The position numbers were made by a program, and so were the translations under genes. From NCBI RefSeq assembly GCF_048544455.1, contig NC_133538.1, forward strand, positions 41,985,969 to 42,049,968: a DNA stretch of 64,000 bases, given 5' to 3'. The notes under the pieces are model-generated. The model did not search any database and had not been told where the DNA came from. It worked only from the letters and a program-made list of their open reading frames with translations. Shown here in pieces: positions 10,915 to 22,249 of this stretch (positions are counted from its first letter, which is position 1; each line of letters begins with the position of its first letter). The DNA is from Silene latifolia. Its lineage: Eukaryota; Streptophyta; Magnoliopsida; Caryophyllales; Caryophyllaceae.

Positions 10915-11965
10915 TCTAGTGCTACTCTTTTTTTTTTACTTTACTTTTTTTATTTTCTTTTTTTTACCTCGTGTTATTATGCTTTTTTTTACAACTTTGA
11001 TTTTTTTTTCCTCTTATGTTTTTCTCTAATTTTCTCATTATGTTACTTTTTTTTCCTTTTTCTTTTTGTACCAGATTTTTTTTTACTCTTATTTTTTTAC
11101 CTCATATTATTATGTTGTTATTGTGCTTTTTTTTTTACTTTGATTTTTTTACGACTTTGATTTTTTTTATTTTTTACCACATGTTATTGTGTTGTTATTG
11201 TTATTCCGCTGTTATTGTGATGTTATTCTGCTGTCACTTTGATTTTTTTTACGACGTTGATTTTTTTTTTCTTTTTTTTTTCACCATGTGTTATTGTGCT
11301 GTTATTCTACTGTTATTCTGCTGTTATTGTGATGTTATTCCGGTATCACTTTGATTTTTTTTACAACTTTGATTTTTTTACTCTTTTTTACCGCATGTTA
11401 TTGTGTTGTTATTCTGGTGTTATTGTGATGTTAATCCGGTGTCACTTTGAGTTTTTTTACTATTTTGATTTTTTTACTCTTTTTTTACCACGTGTTATTG
11501 TGCTGTTATTCTGGTGGTAGTGTTATTCTGGTGTTATTGTGATGTTATTCCGGCGTCACTTTAATTTTTTTTACTACTTTTATTTTTTTACTCTTTTTTA
11601 CCACATGTTATTGTGCTGTTATTCTGGGGTTATTGTGATTCTGCTATTATTGTAGTGTTATTGTTATTTTTTTTTTTAAAATCTCATTTTGTTACTTTTT
11701 TTTCTTTACGTGATGTTACTCTAGTGTTATTGTGCTGTTATTCTGCTATTATTGTAGTATTATTGTTATTTTTTTAAAAAAAATCTCATTTTGTTACCTT
11801 TTTTTCTTTACGTGTTGTTACTCCAGTGTTATTGTGCTGTTATTCTGCTATTATTGTTGTGTTATTGTTATTTTTAAAAAAAAAAGTCTCATTTTGTTAC
11901 CTTTTTTCCTTATATGTGTTGTTACTCCATTATTATTGTGGTGTTATTCTACTGTTATTCTAAAT
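10915..11965 (+). repeat. T-rich tandem array, units of roughly 105-120 bp
   Basis: Each unit joins short direct repeats (TGTTATTGTGCTGTTATTCTG and variants) to a T-run block (ACTTTGATTTTTTTTAC...CTCTTTTTTACC). Units from about 11110 to 11640 are of one type. From 11690 on a second type with TCTCATTTTGTTAC occurs about three times. The open frames across it are by-products of the T bias and are not counted as genes. Confidence 0.7.
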
Positions 11966-12041
11966 TGTTACAACATATATACTCTTTGAGTCACCGAAAC
12001 CGAAAATTTGCACAAATTCTTGAATTAACCGTCACACGTTC

Positions 12042-12692
12042 CTACTTGTTCTCTTCAATTTTATCCCCTTCTTTTATCACGAACACGAATAATGTCACTT
12101 TTTCGGACCCAACTTTGCTGGAACTGATAATTAGATACAATTGACCATTACAAGGCACCAAGTATACATGACCGAGAATGTAGCTATCCCCATCAATCAA
12201 CATCGAGTACGTATTGTCAATTGTTTCACCTAGACAATCCGGGGCATCCATGAATTTGAAGGATATTGAGGCTGATTTCCTAGGATTGATAACCCCAACC
12301 TTCCCATTAACCAACTCAAATGCATAAAAGAAACCATTATGATACGCAATGTCAAGTATCCGATACTGTCTATTCTCCTCATCAAAAGTGCCCTTGATTG
12401 GAACCCATTGATAGTCATGTAACCGAGTAAACATCAACCCACCTTCAGCACTACAATTTTGTCGTATAACACGTCCAGTAACGCTTTCTAAACTTCCTAA
12501 CCCAAAACAGATCGAACCTAATCTCACCTGGGTATAGACCTGCAATACTAATATACTATGATGTGACCATCTGATCATCACGTCTTCGACTGTATTTCCA
12601 CCTCCACTGGCCACCAATCTCCTCCTGATTCTAATTATTTTAGTCTTCATTACTCCGGTAATAATGACCCCATTAACAGTTAAAATGCACAA
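12042..12692 (-). pseudogene. DUF295/KIB-type beta-propeller gene fragment
   Basis: The frame reads RILDIAYHNGFFYAFELVNGKVGVIN, then a variable stretch, then YLVPCNGQLYLIIS and KVTLFVFVI. This matches the pattern of plant DUF295 (KIB1-4 beta-propeller) proteins, often F-box proteins: a 'xIxYHxGxFYAxxxxGxxxVx' repeat followed by 'YLVExxGxLLLV'. Only part of the propeller is present and no F-box is seen. It lies inside a TIR element, so I infer capture of a host gene piece rather than a resident gene. The reading frame of 216 codons is still open. Family assignment is from motif memory, so confidence is moderate. Confidence 0.6.
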
Positions 12693-12699
12693 GAGTTTA

Positions 12700-13480
12700 A
12701 GAAGAATGAAACTCAGAAGAGGAAGAATGGTCCATTAAGTAAGCATGAACAGAAGTTTAACAACAGTTGAAGAAATTTTTAATCACAGAATCCCCAAAGG
12801 AAGGAAGAGCATTTGGACATTTGGTATCAAGTCAAAAGCAAATGGAAAATGGGACCTGTTCCCACAATTTAATTCCTGTCCAAAAATTGAAAAAGAAGAA
12901 TCAAAATTATATATAGCATTATAGCTTAGGTGCGAAAAGAAACCACTGAATTAGCAATCTTAACTTACTCCTCTTATGGTTCAATACCTGTCCCCCATAA
13001 CTCGAATCCGTAAAATCTGCGCTCTATATTGTTTTTACTGGATTCTTGCTTCCTTGATTTTCAGCATCTTTTTGACTCAGTGGATTTGTGGGAAGAAAGA
13101 GGAGCAACGCCGATTCTTCATAATCATTGTACAATTACAAGTAAAAGTCGGCGTGCACCATCCTAGATTCGACGAGCCCAGATTCGACGCCGAACCCGAC
13201 TCAGTACTCGATTGGAGCAGCCGATAACCGGAGCTCAGTCACCCAATATCGATTGAAAAGTGCGGTGGAGTAATTGGATTTGAGATTTAATATTGATTGG
13301 AATTCATATTGATTGGATTCGATAATTTGTCACAAGCGAAGGTTTGATCGAAATCAAGTTTGTTATGATTGGAATTCATATTGATTGGATTCGATAATTT
13401 GTTATGTTTTCAGCAGTAGTTTCGTGTTTTGCTGTTGGGTTATGTTTAATCGTTGATTCTATATTTCTATCTCAACCATC
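12700..13480. other. internal sequence of the TIR element, no gene recognised
   Basis: This stretch has a short direct repeat 'ATTGGAATTCATATTGATT' (about 13298-13317 and 13369-13388). It may be further captured host DNA or promoter. I see no protein domain. Confidence 0.4.
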
Positions 13481-13554
13481 TATTTCTAATTATCCAATGG
13501 CTGAGATTTTCCAAACTCACAACTCACCGTAAGAACCAAACTCACGAGATCCCG

Positions 13555-13556
<2 letters not shown>

Positions 13557-13646
<90 letters not shown>
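13557..13646. repeat. (TA)n-(GA)n microsatellite
   Basis: TA units run to 13624 and GA units to 13646. It separates the right end of the preceding TIR element from the left end of the next one. Confidence 0.98.
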
Positions 13647-15023
13647 AGAGATCATGTAAGTCCACCATATGTATTTGAGTCCATAAGTTCTATTAAGGGC
13701 CCTTAGATGGTGAAAATGGATGGCCAAGATCAACCTCCAAAAAGTGTGTTTATGGACAATATCACTCATTCTCTCCTCCCTCACTAATCCTTCTAATCAA
13801 TACATATATATAAAGCAGAAATTTTTTAAGCGATATTAGAGAATCCAACTTTTTTAGAAATCCTAACAAGAGTAGATTTCGAAAAAAATTAACAGTCCAA
13901 CTTTTTTAGAAATCCCAATAAGAGTAGATTTCGAAAAAAATCATACCTATATATAAAGCAGAAACTTTTTGAGCGATATTAAAGAGTCCAACTTTTTTAG
14001 AAATCCTAACAAGAGTAGATTTCGAAAAAAATTGATAGTCCAACTTTTTTAGAAATTCTAACAAGAGTAGATTTTGAAAAAAAAAGATTGATAGATAAAA
14101 TAACAAATTTAATAAATTGAAATCCTAACAAGTGTAGATTTCGAAAAAAACAATTAACAAATAAAATTATCCTAAGAAAAGTAGAATTCTTAATATTGAA
14201 AACAAATCTAAATAAATTATCTTAATATAAGTAGTTAAAATTATCAAATAAATAGTGGACATTTGTAATAGTTCAAGTTATCATTTTTATTTTTGCCCCA
14301 CTTATGGTATCATACATTTGTAGTTTTTATTCTAGCATTAAAATAAATTTAAGAAGCTGACGGATAAATAATGAATTTATTTGATTAAAGTGTCATGTTA
14401 ATATGATGTAATGTAATCTTATGTAGTTACACAGAGTATAAACTACGGTTCCATAAAAATATAGTCACTAAATAATCATTTGGGTGTGTATATAAATTGT
14501 AAATGTTTCCATATACATTCAAGTAATCAATGCATATAGAACAATACATCGATTTATATGTGTTATTATTTTTGTTTCATCAATTTACTCTCCATAAGAA
14601 TGTTGAGATCATTAAGTGGAGAAATGAAACCGTAAAGAATTGAAGTAGAATTTGACAGTTTGGACACCTCAAAGCTTTTTGTAACAATGGAGCAACTCGG
14701 AGTATTATTCATATGATAAATTGTTGATCATTTCTAAACTCACCCATTAGCCTAGATTTCAAATAAGAGTAAGTTTGAAATAGTCAATAATTTATATTAC
14801 TAATTAGTAAAGGCCTCAAGAGTGTACATATATTATGGTCATTAATTAATTAAATAAAAAAACGCGCATTATATTTTAATTTAACCAAATCTTGCTTGTG
14901 CACTAAGTAGTATTTACTCAACCATGTATCTTTGTGTTTTAGTATTGGTTTTACATACTAAGTAAAATTCTATTTTATACATTAAATTTATATTTACTTA
15001 TATATCCTAAGTTCATTGTTATT

Positions 15024-15206
15024 CATTGGTGAGGATCTTTTGTCCCATTTTGGTGTCCCATCTCCTTTCCTATACTCTCTCCTTTTCACACATAGACATA
15101 AAAACCACATATATGATATATTTATTATTTCCTATGTTGATGTGTCAAGCAAATAGTAGCATAAGATAGAAGATGGGACACCATATGGGATAGAAGATCC
15201 CCAATG
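15024..15206. mobile_element. MITE with ~38-bp TIRs
   Basis: The left arm CATTGG...GAGGATCTTTTGTCCC...GGTGTCCCATCT is matched in reverse complement by the right arm (AGATGGGACACC...GGATAGAAGATCCCCAATG). The 183-bp unit has no coding capacity. I do not see a clear target duplication, so superfamily is open. Confidence 0.7.
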
Positions 15207-16504
15207 TGTATATGGGGGTAAAATTTGAGATAGATGATCAAAGATTATGCAGGCTTTGAAAGTTTTTAAAGTATATTGATTTTTTGAATTTTTGATGTAA
15301 GTATATATTTTACTAATTAACCAAAAGATAGTTGATGTTTTGGTAAAAATGACATAATACGTACTCCATATTTAATATTATAAATAGAAAGGTTAAAAAA
15401 ATTGATGGCTTTCTCATATGTTACTCTTATTTTGGTAAATAATTTATCTACCAAATACTTACAAAAAACTAAGATAAATGAAATTTTTGTCAAATAAGTT
15501 TAAGCTTATTTCTTGGAAACAGGGCCTAAATATGAGATTTTTCATGATCTCCGAACCGTCCTCATGTCAAATTGATTTGTTTTTGATGTTTTTATTCTGG
15601 CAATCTTTACTTGCTTTTGAGCCTATTGTTAGGAGTTGATCTATAATTCTTTTTAAAAAAAAATTATAAACTTGATTAATATAATAAATAGCTATTGGTT
15701 CAGAATAAATATTAAGCAATTAGACATTGTAACGCAAAGTATGTATATAATCCATCACCACGAGGAACAGAATAATACGTAATTGGTTCAAAATAAATGT
15801 TAGCAAAGAATAAAAATGGTTAGCTCTACTATAAGAAAAAAGAAAATTTGATCAAAAAAATCTATCACAAGTGTCCAATTATATCGCATTTGTTTTGATT
15901 AAGCGAATATAAATAAAGTTTTAGGCTCAAATTGAATTATAAATCATGTCAATCAAGAGATTTAGACACGGTACAAATAATATCAGAATTATTTAAGAAA
16001 ACTATAGAATAAACGAGTATATAACATTTAAACGGAACGAAAATATTTTAAGATCACCACAAGTTTAGACGGTTATGGTTTTGAAAACTTTACCCGCGAC
16101 AACTAGGAGCATGTAATTTTTCTATTAAATACGGGTATGAGAAGGTCTACATCCGTTCTGTCCCCTCTTTCATATGTCATCCTTGCTTTTAGGAGTCATT
16201 TTTTTTTGTTATGCGAGACTTGACAGAGTATTTTAGTCGGGTTATATTTTGGGAGCAAAAATCATTACTTTTAGGTTGACCATGATTTTAGACATATTAA
16301 TGGTCAAAGTTTTTAAAGTTTGACCCCTAAGAAGTAAGGTGGAAGATATTTAAGAAGGGAAGGGAGTATCCATCATGATTTTTTAATATAACTCATAATG
16401 ATTAGTTTAAGAAGCGGGGTGAGTCTTAGACCAAGTGTGGTATGCCGATTATGTTGTTGAGAATTGAGGAACATTAACTCCGTAAGAGGATTATGTAACA
16501 GAAT

Positions 16505-16910
16505 GTGTCTTATTATCAATCGCCATGGAAAATTCGTAGTAGAAGGGAAGATAATTACGGGTTTCAAAGTCGGCAAAGTGTACTTAACCCGAAGATAGTA
16601 ATGACTTTCTCGAATGCAAGGATTCCTTTCATGATTAAGCGGAGACAATATACATTGAGGCCGTTCTACGCCATGACAATAAACAAGAGTCATGGACAGT
16701 CACTTAATCATGTTGGAATTTATGTGCCTAAACCAAAGATTTAGTAATGGTCAGCTTTACATAGAAGCGTTAAAAACAACGTCATCCGAGGGATTTAGGT
16801 TCTCATTGATGATAGAGACCAAATGTATTAAGGCCACACGAAAAACATTGTTTACAAATAAATTTTCACAAATTTACAAAATTAGGTGTCGTATTAAATA
16901 CTTTACATGA
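16505..16910 (+). pseudogene. Helitron RepHel helicase C-terminus, decayed
   Basis: Across two frames one can read IPFMIKRRQYTLRPFYAMTINKSHGQSLNHVGIYVPKP and then FSNGQLYIEALKTTSSEGFRF. These match the end of PIF1-type Helitron helicases: 'KLRRRQFPxRxxxAMTINKSQGQS', 'VGLYLPxPVFxHGQLYVAxSR'. The glutamine of the SQGQ motif is H here and the SR motif reads ALK. A frameshift at about 16740 and loss of all upstream motifs show it is a relic. The protein would have unwound DNA during rolling-circle transposition. Confidence 0.82.
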
Positions 16911-17459
16911 AACTTCAAAGGATAAGTAGTTTTAAGTAGTATACATAGTCAAAGACTATTTCGGTAAAAAAATTGATGGTGCGTAAAACAATAATAATGA
17001 TAACTCTATAGTTCAACTATTTCTCTGAATGTTATACAAGTGATGTATTTAATACCATGGTAACTTTAACCAATGCTTTCAGCGTTGCCATAAAATACTA
17101 ACTTGATAACCCAACGATTTTAGTGACGTCATAAACTACTAAATGATGTTGCCAAAGATGATACTACTAAGTGCCTCCGGCCCTTGCATCCTATTAAATA
17201 GAATCACAAATATTTTTTATTGTTGTTTAAATACTACTAATTCTGTTGATATTCATTTTGGATTTGATTTTGCGAAAAGTATATAAGGAGCAAATACTCT
17301 TAATTGTAAATAGTAAATGATGTTGTAAGAGATTTAACATTTTCTCTGAACATACTAAATATATATAATCTTGACACCTGTTGTTTTACATGACATTGAT
17401 ATCATTTTTTTAAATTAAAATTAAGTTGTGCCTGTAACAATGAAAAAACTAACAATATA

Positions 17460-17697
17460 CTCCCTCTATTTTTTTATATATGACTTTCTCACATTTCGAG
17501 ACACTCCCTTCTCTCTTCAATATCTCTTAAAATATAAGACTAAATATTATGATATGTATACTCATATAAAAGAGTTTTTCGTAAGGAATTTAATGGTACA
17601 ATTTTTATATTTTTTGAACAAATATATTTTTGTAAATATTAAAGTCAAAAGCTTACCTTGTAAATGCAAAACGTCATATATAAAAAAATGGAGGGAG
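17460..17697. mobile_element. Stowaway-like MITE
   Basis: The ends are CTCCCTCTATTTTTTTATAT and its reverse complement with one or two differences (right end ...ATGGAGGGAG), each flanked by TA. At 238 bp with TA duplication it fits Tc1/mariner Stowaway MITEs. It lies inside Helitron copy 1 and is absent at the matching place in the other copy (near 61240). Confidence 0.87.
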
Positions 17698-17910
17698 TAC
17701 TATAAACTATGTCACTTGATATTATACTATTGAATGCCGAATCTTTTATGCTAAAAATACTAATAATTCATCGGTGATCAACTACACCAACCACGATTTT
17801 TTTTTCATCAATGATTTAATATAGTTGAACTTTTTTTTATCAACTTTAGTATATGTTTTTACATATAATCCTATTGGGAGCCCCGTGCATCCTACGGGCT
17901 TTCCAACTAG

Positions 17911-18235
17911 TTAATCACTAATTCACTATAACTTCCTTTCCTCTCATCCACTTCTCTCACATATCACACAACTTATCTCCTCTCTCAAACCCCAAAAAAT
18001 AAAAAACCCAAAAAATCCAAATAAATAAAAAACGCCAAAAACCCAAATAAATAAATAAAACCCAAAAAATCCAAATAAATCAAAAAACCCAAAAAATCCA
18101 AATAAATCAAAAAATCCAAATAAATCATTCATTCCTCTCTTTCTCATTCACCACCACCCACTACTATCCTACCCTACACCACCCACCCCCACCACCGTCG
18201 TCGGTAAATTCTATAAACACGTTTATTTTTTCCAG
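17911..18235. other. C/T-rich leader of element X1
   Basis: This continues the element interrupted at 13796. It holds direct repeats of 'CCAAATAAATAAAAAACCC' type and ends in CCACC-rich sequence (18150-18200). It is matched at 22230-22540 in the sister element. No gene is seen. Confidence 0.6.
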
Positions 18236-18587
18236 ATTTTGCGTCTCGGTCTTTTTCGTCCCTTTTTTTTGTTTTTTTTTTTTTTAGATTTTGTGTTAAA
18301 TTTGTTCTTTGGGGTCGGTTTATTTTGTTTGTTAATTATTGTTGGTTTTTGTTGTTATTTATTCTTTTCAAATCTCTTCTTGTTATACGTTTTTTTTTTA
18401 AGATTTGGAGTTTTAAATATCGTTTTTTTTTGTGATATACTTTTTTTTCATCTAAGATCTACTAAAATATTTTTCATAAAATTTGTTGTTTTAATCTTAG
18501 CTATATTAAAATTCTTATAATTTGTTGATTTTTAATCTTATATTTCACATTTTTATAAAAAAAATGATATAAAATGACTAAAGTATA

Positions 18588-18785
18588 CACAGTTATGGAC
18601 AAAAGTTATACTGTTATGGACTAAAGTTATACAAAAATGGTCTAAAGTTATACAAAAATTGACTAAAGTTATACAAATATGGACTAAAATTATACAAAGA
18701 TTGACTAAAGTTATACAAATATGGACTAAAGTTATACAAATAAGAACTAAAGTTATACAAATATTGACTAAAGCTATACAAATAA
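18588..18785 (+). repeat. 21-bp minisatellite, forward arm (X1)
   Basis: About nine units of the form AAAGTTATACAAAAATGGACT, differing mostly in the A/T-rich middle. The unit length of 21 bases and lack of stops create long open frames on the minus strand that read YNFSPYL repeats; I do not take these as genes. Confidence 0.9.
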
Positions 18786-18961
18786 CGATATGAATAACTT
18801 CTACTCAACGAATGTATAACTCCAGTAGAAATGTGTGTAACTTCAATGAAAGTATAACTTTTATTTTCTCATTTCTCTTTGTTGACAAATGAAAAAAATA
18901 TATGTATAACAACAAAAAATAACAAGTAAAAACCAACATTATAAATTTGAATTTATATAAG

Positions 18962-19440
18962 TACTGTTTGTATAACTTTAGTCCATTTTTGTATAACTTT
19001 AGTCCATATTTGTATAACTTTAGTCCTAATTTATATAACTTTAATCCATATTTGTATAACTTTAAGCAATTTTTGTATAACTCCAGTCCTTATTTGTATA
19101 ACTTTAGTCCATATTTGTGTAACTTTAGTCCATTTTTGTATAACTTTATTCCATTTTTGTGAACAAAAATAAACCAATAAGTCAAAAAAGTACAATAAAA
19201 AAACTTCAATCTCATTTTTGTATAACTTTAGTCAATTTTTGTATAACTTTAGTCTTTATTTGTATAACTTTAGTCCATTTTTGTATAACTTTAGTCCAAA
19301 ATCGTACAACTTTAGTCCAATATATAACTTTAGTCCAAAATCGTATAACTTTACTCCAGTTTTGTATAACTTTACTCCATATTTGTATAAATTTAGTCCA
19401 TTTTTGTATAACTTTAGTCCAAAATCGTAAAATTTTAGTC
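18962..19440 (-). repeat. 21-bp minisatellite, reverse arm (X1)
   Basis: The same unit is inverted (TTTTGTATAACTTTAGTCCA), about 20 copies, interrupted by a spacer at about 19156-19211. More degenerate copies with CGTAAATAGTATAACTTTAA occur at 19605-19795 and 20175-20350. Forward and reverse arms could pair in RNA. Confidence 0.9.
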
Positions 19441-19444
19441 CAAA

Positions 19445-20880
19445 ATATAACCGAAATCCTAAAAACCACCAATACTAACTTTAAACCAACAATAATAGAT
19501 CTGGAAAAAAAAAAGGCACTATCTAAATATCAAAATGTAATATAAGACATATTTGAAATAAAAAAATATAAAATAAGTAAATAACAACACACAACAAAAT
19601 AGTATAAATTGTATAACTTCAATTTTTGAAGAATATAACTTTTGTCGTAAATAGTATACCTTTAATGTTTGAAGGGTATAACTCCAGTTGTAAATACTGT
19701 AACTTTAATGTTTTAAGGATATAACTTTAGTCGCAAATAGTATAACTTTAATGTTTTAAGTGTATAACTTTAGTCGTAAATAGTATAACTTTTATAAAAA
19801 CCAAATAAATATGAAAAATCGTAATTAATCAACAAATATTAAATCTGAAAAAATTAAATAACAACCACGACTTCACCATCAATAACCAACAAAAATTAAA
19901 AAACCAAATAACAATAACAAAATAAAGTAAATCTGACAAAAACACTAAAAAAATAAATCTGAAAAAATAAAAACCAAAAAACCCCGTAAATCTAAGAAAA
20001 AAACAAATAACAAAAAAAAAACGAAATAACAATAACAAAAAAACCAAGTAACAAAATCATGATTTGTAAAAAAAAAGTGTATAAATTTACTGCATAATGA
20101 TATAACCAACAAATCTGAAAAAATAAAAACCAAATAGATATAAAACATAAAAAATCTGAAATAACAAAAAAAAAATTGTATAACTTTAAAGGTTAATATT
20201 ATAACTTTATTTTGATTATTGTATAACTTTAATATTTTAAGGGTATAACTTTAGTCGTAAATTGTATAACTTTAATATTTAAAGGTATAACTTTAGTCGT
20301 AAATAGTGTAACTTTAATGTTAAAAGAGTATAACTTTAGTCATAAATAGTGTAACCTCAGTCATAAATAGCATAAATTAAATAAATATTAACAAAAAACA
20401 AATCTGAAAATATATAAAAAAAAACTCATATAAGTATAAACTTACACTAATTCATATGTTTATATAAAAATATATAACAAGACGATTTTTTACAAGACGA
20501 TATTTGAAAAAATATAAAACAAGACGATATTTGAAAAATGACGAGATCTGAGAAAATCAAAAAATAACCAACCCAACAACAACATTGGTTCAGAGGAGAC
20601 AAGACTGATATAAATAATAAAAAAACAAATAAAGCAAAAAATAACCAACCCAAAAACAAAAGACGAGACGAGATCTGATATAAATAAAAAAAACAATAAA
20701 AAAACAAAACAAAATGAAAACACAGCAACATCATCAACGACCTTCACAACCTTCACCATCAAGATCTGAAAACAAATGAAAACACAAAAAATGAAAACAC
20801 AAAAATGAAAACACAACAACATCATCAACAAAAACCAATACAAACCATCACAACCTTCACCATCAAGATCTGAAAAAAAA
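19445..20880. other. A-rich tract of element X1
   Basis: Long A-rich sequence with recurring 'AAATCTGAAAAAA' and 'AACAATAACAAAA', plus scattered minisatellite units. The same kind of tract lies at 24600-25180 in the sister element. No gene is seen. Confidence 0.6.
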
Positions 20881-21300
20881 AAAAAACAAAAACCACGGAG
20901 ATCTCAGATGAGCGGAGGAGGGAGGCGGTGGTGGTGGAGAAAAGGAGGCGGCGGTTCAGAGTAGAAGAGATGAGGTGGCAGGGGTTGTGGGTGGTTGTGC
21001 GGGGGTGTTCGTCGGGTTGTGCAGGGGTAGTGGGGTTGTCGGGTGGGGGTAGTGATGGCGTCGGGTTGGTTGTTGTTGTTGCTGCTGTGCTGCGAGATCT
21101 GAGAGAGAAGATGGTGGTGGCGGTTGATTTCGGTGTTGTTGTTGTTGTTGGTTCTCAGTGGTGGCGGTTCAATGGAGGGAGACGAGACGAAGGAGGGGGT
21201 GCCGGTGGGTTCGAATGGAGGTGATGGTGGGTTCGAATTGTGGGTGGTGGCGGGTCTGGTGGTGTTGGCGGGTTGGGGGTCGGGCTGGTGGTTTTTTTTT
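20880..21300. repeat. G-rich (GGTGGT/GGCGG) tract of X1
   Basis: Dense GGTGG, GGCGG and GTTGTTG motifs, the rough reverse-complement counterpart of the CCACC-rich leader. Frames across it are Gly/Val/Trp-rich and unconvincing. The sister element has the same at 25205-25560. Confidence 0.7.
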
Positions 21301-21336
21301 TTTAGTTGGTTTTTTTTTTTTTGGTTTTGTGCAATG

Positions 21337-21791
21337 TTGTCAGGATCGAGATTCTACTTTGGATCGATGGGGAGGGTAGGATCGAATCGGTAGAATCGTA
21401 TCGTAGAATTGCAAGATTCTACAAACTCACTAATTATAATTTTTTATTTGGTAAAAATATATAATTGAAAATCAACACACTTATTTATTAATATTTATTC
21501 ATAAAATATTGGTAATTAATGATTTTAGTATCATTGTATGAACAACTTACACGAAATTTGGGTTTTACGGTGTCATTATATAAAAATATATATTAACTTT
21601 TTTTTATTATGGAATCGGATCGTAGGATCTTAAAATCGTAGGATCGTATTATGATCCCATCTCTAGAAATTTTCAAATTAATAGGATCGTAAGATTCTAC
21701 AACTATGATAGAATCGTAGGATCCAGGATCGGTCAAACATTTTTGGATCATAAAATCGTAGAATCGTTGAATCGAATCGCGATTCTGACAA
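21337..21791. mobile_element. MITE-like element with TTGTCAG ends
   Basis: The ends TTGTCAGGATCGAGATTC and ...GAATCGCGATTCTGACAA are inverted repeats (about 16 of 18 bases). The flanks repeat CAATG (21332-21336 and 21792-21796). The inside is full of GATCGTAGAATCG-type direct and inverted motifs. The 455-bp unit has no coding capacity. It is absent from the sister element, so it inserted after the two diverged. Confidence 0.7.
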
Positions 21792-22049
21792 CAATGGTTT
21801 TGTGAGAATGAGAGGAAAATGAGAGAAAATGAGTGAATGAGAGAGAAGTGAGAGAGTGAATTATGAGGGAGTGAGAAGGGAGATTAGAATGGTGAAGGAG
21901 TTATATAGGATTAGAAGAAGTTGTACAAGATTAGGGAGGGAGATTTATGGCCATCCATTGAGATGCAATCTCATCCCTCCATTTCCCTCATCTAAGAGCC
22001 CTTATAAGGACTTGGGGACTCATAAGATATAAGAGACTTATGAGAACCC

Positions 22050-22052
<3 letters not shown>

Positions 22053-22110
<58 letters not shown>
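22053..22110. repeat. (TA)n microsatellite between two related elements
   Basis: A pure run of 29 TA units. The right TIR of X1 ends at it and the left TIR of X2 begins after it. Confidence 0.98.
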
Positions 22111-22113
<3 letters not shown>

Positions 22114-22249
22114 GAAGGATCAACTAAGGCCATTTATATATTTGAGTCCATAAGTTCTATTATGAGCCATTGGATGGAGGGAGATGGAGGGATGAGATGA
22201 ACCCACTCAAAGTCATTATAGAAGCTAATTAACACACTTTACTAATCCA

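Larger units (their letters stand above)
10769..13557 (-). mobile_element. TIR element between two microsatellites, carrying a host gene fragment
   Basis: The left end (10771 on: GGATCTTGTGAGTTTGG, TGGTGAGTTGTGAGTTTG, AATCTCAGCCACTAGATTA) is matched in reverse complement by the right end (13483-13556). That gives imperfect terminal inverted repeats of about 75-85 bp. Both ends abut (TA)n microsatellites. No transposase is seen, so it is non-autonomous. Long TIRs and gene capture suggest a Pack-MULE-like element. The TA-microsatellite target hides any target duplication. Inside are a T-rich tandem array (10915-11960) and a DUF295-like fragment on the minus strand. Confidence 0.7.
13797..17910 (+). 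mobile_element. Helitron with decayed helicase (copy 1)
   Basis: The 5' end is TCAATACATATATATAAAG after an A. The 3' end is a hairpin (17879-17900, AGCCC-GTGC...-GGGCT), TTCCAA and CTAG, followed by T. Removing it joins CTTCTAA to TTAATCACTA, which matches the uninterrupted paralogous site at 22232-22262. That confirms A|T insertion. The body is alignable with the copy at 57499. A piece of the Helitron helicase remains near 16500-16900. Within it sit a Stowaway MITE and another TIR MITE. A second, near-identical 5' end occurs at 13941. Confidence 0.9.
13647..22052. mobile_element. foldback-like TIR element X1, split by a Helitron
   Basis: The left end (13660-13796: GAGTCCATAAGTTCTATTAAGG ... 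CTTAGATGG) is matched in reverse complement at 21930-22050 (CATCTAAGAGCCC ... GGACTTGGGGACTC). Both ends touch (TA)n arrays. After removal of the 4.1-kb Helitron the element is about 4.3 kb. Its order of blocks is TIR, C/T-rich leader, minisatellite in one orientation, minisatellite in the other orientation, A-rich tract, G-rich tract, TIR. It is closely related to the element at 22111-25894. There is no transposase. Superfamily is uncertain; a long-TIR or foldback MULE derivative is plausible. Confidence 0.65.

Noticed and set aside
10817..11520. Phe-rich frames resembling membrane proteins
   Set aside because: They follow T-runs in a tandem array; hydrophobicity is a composition effect.
13797..17910. 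Reading the 4.1-kb element as a MULE or LTR element
   Set aside because: Its ends are TC...CTAG with a hairpin and no duplication, and it holds a RepHel helicase tail, so Helitron fits.
18588..19440. Possible CRISPR-like array from regular repeats
   Set aside because: Units are contiguous without unique spacers, the genome is eukaryotic and no cas genes exist; it is a minisatellite.
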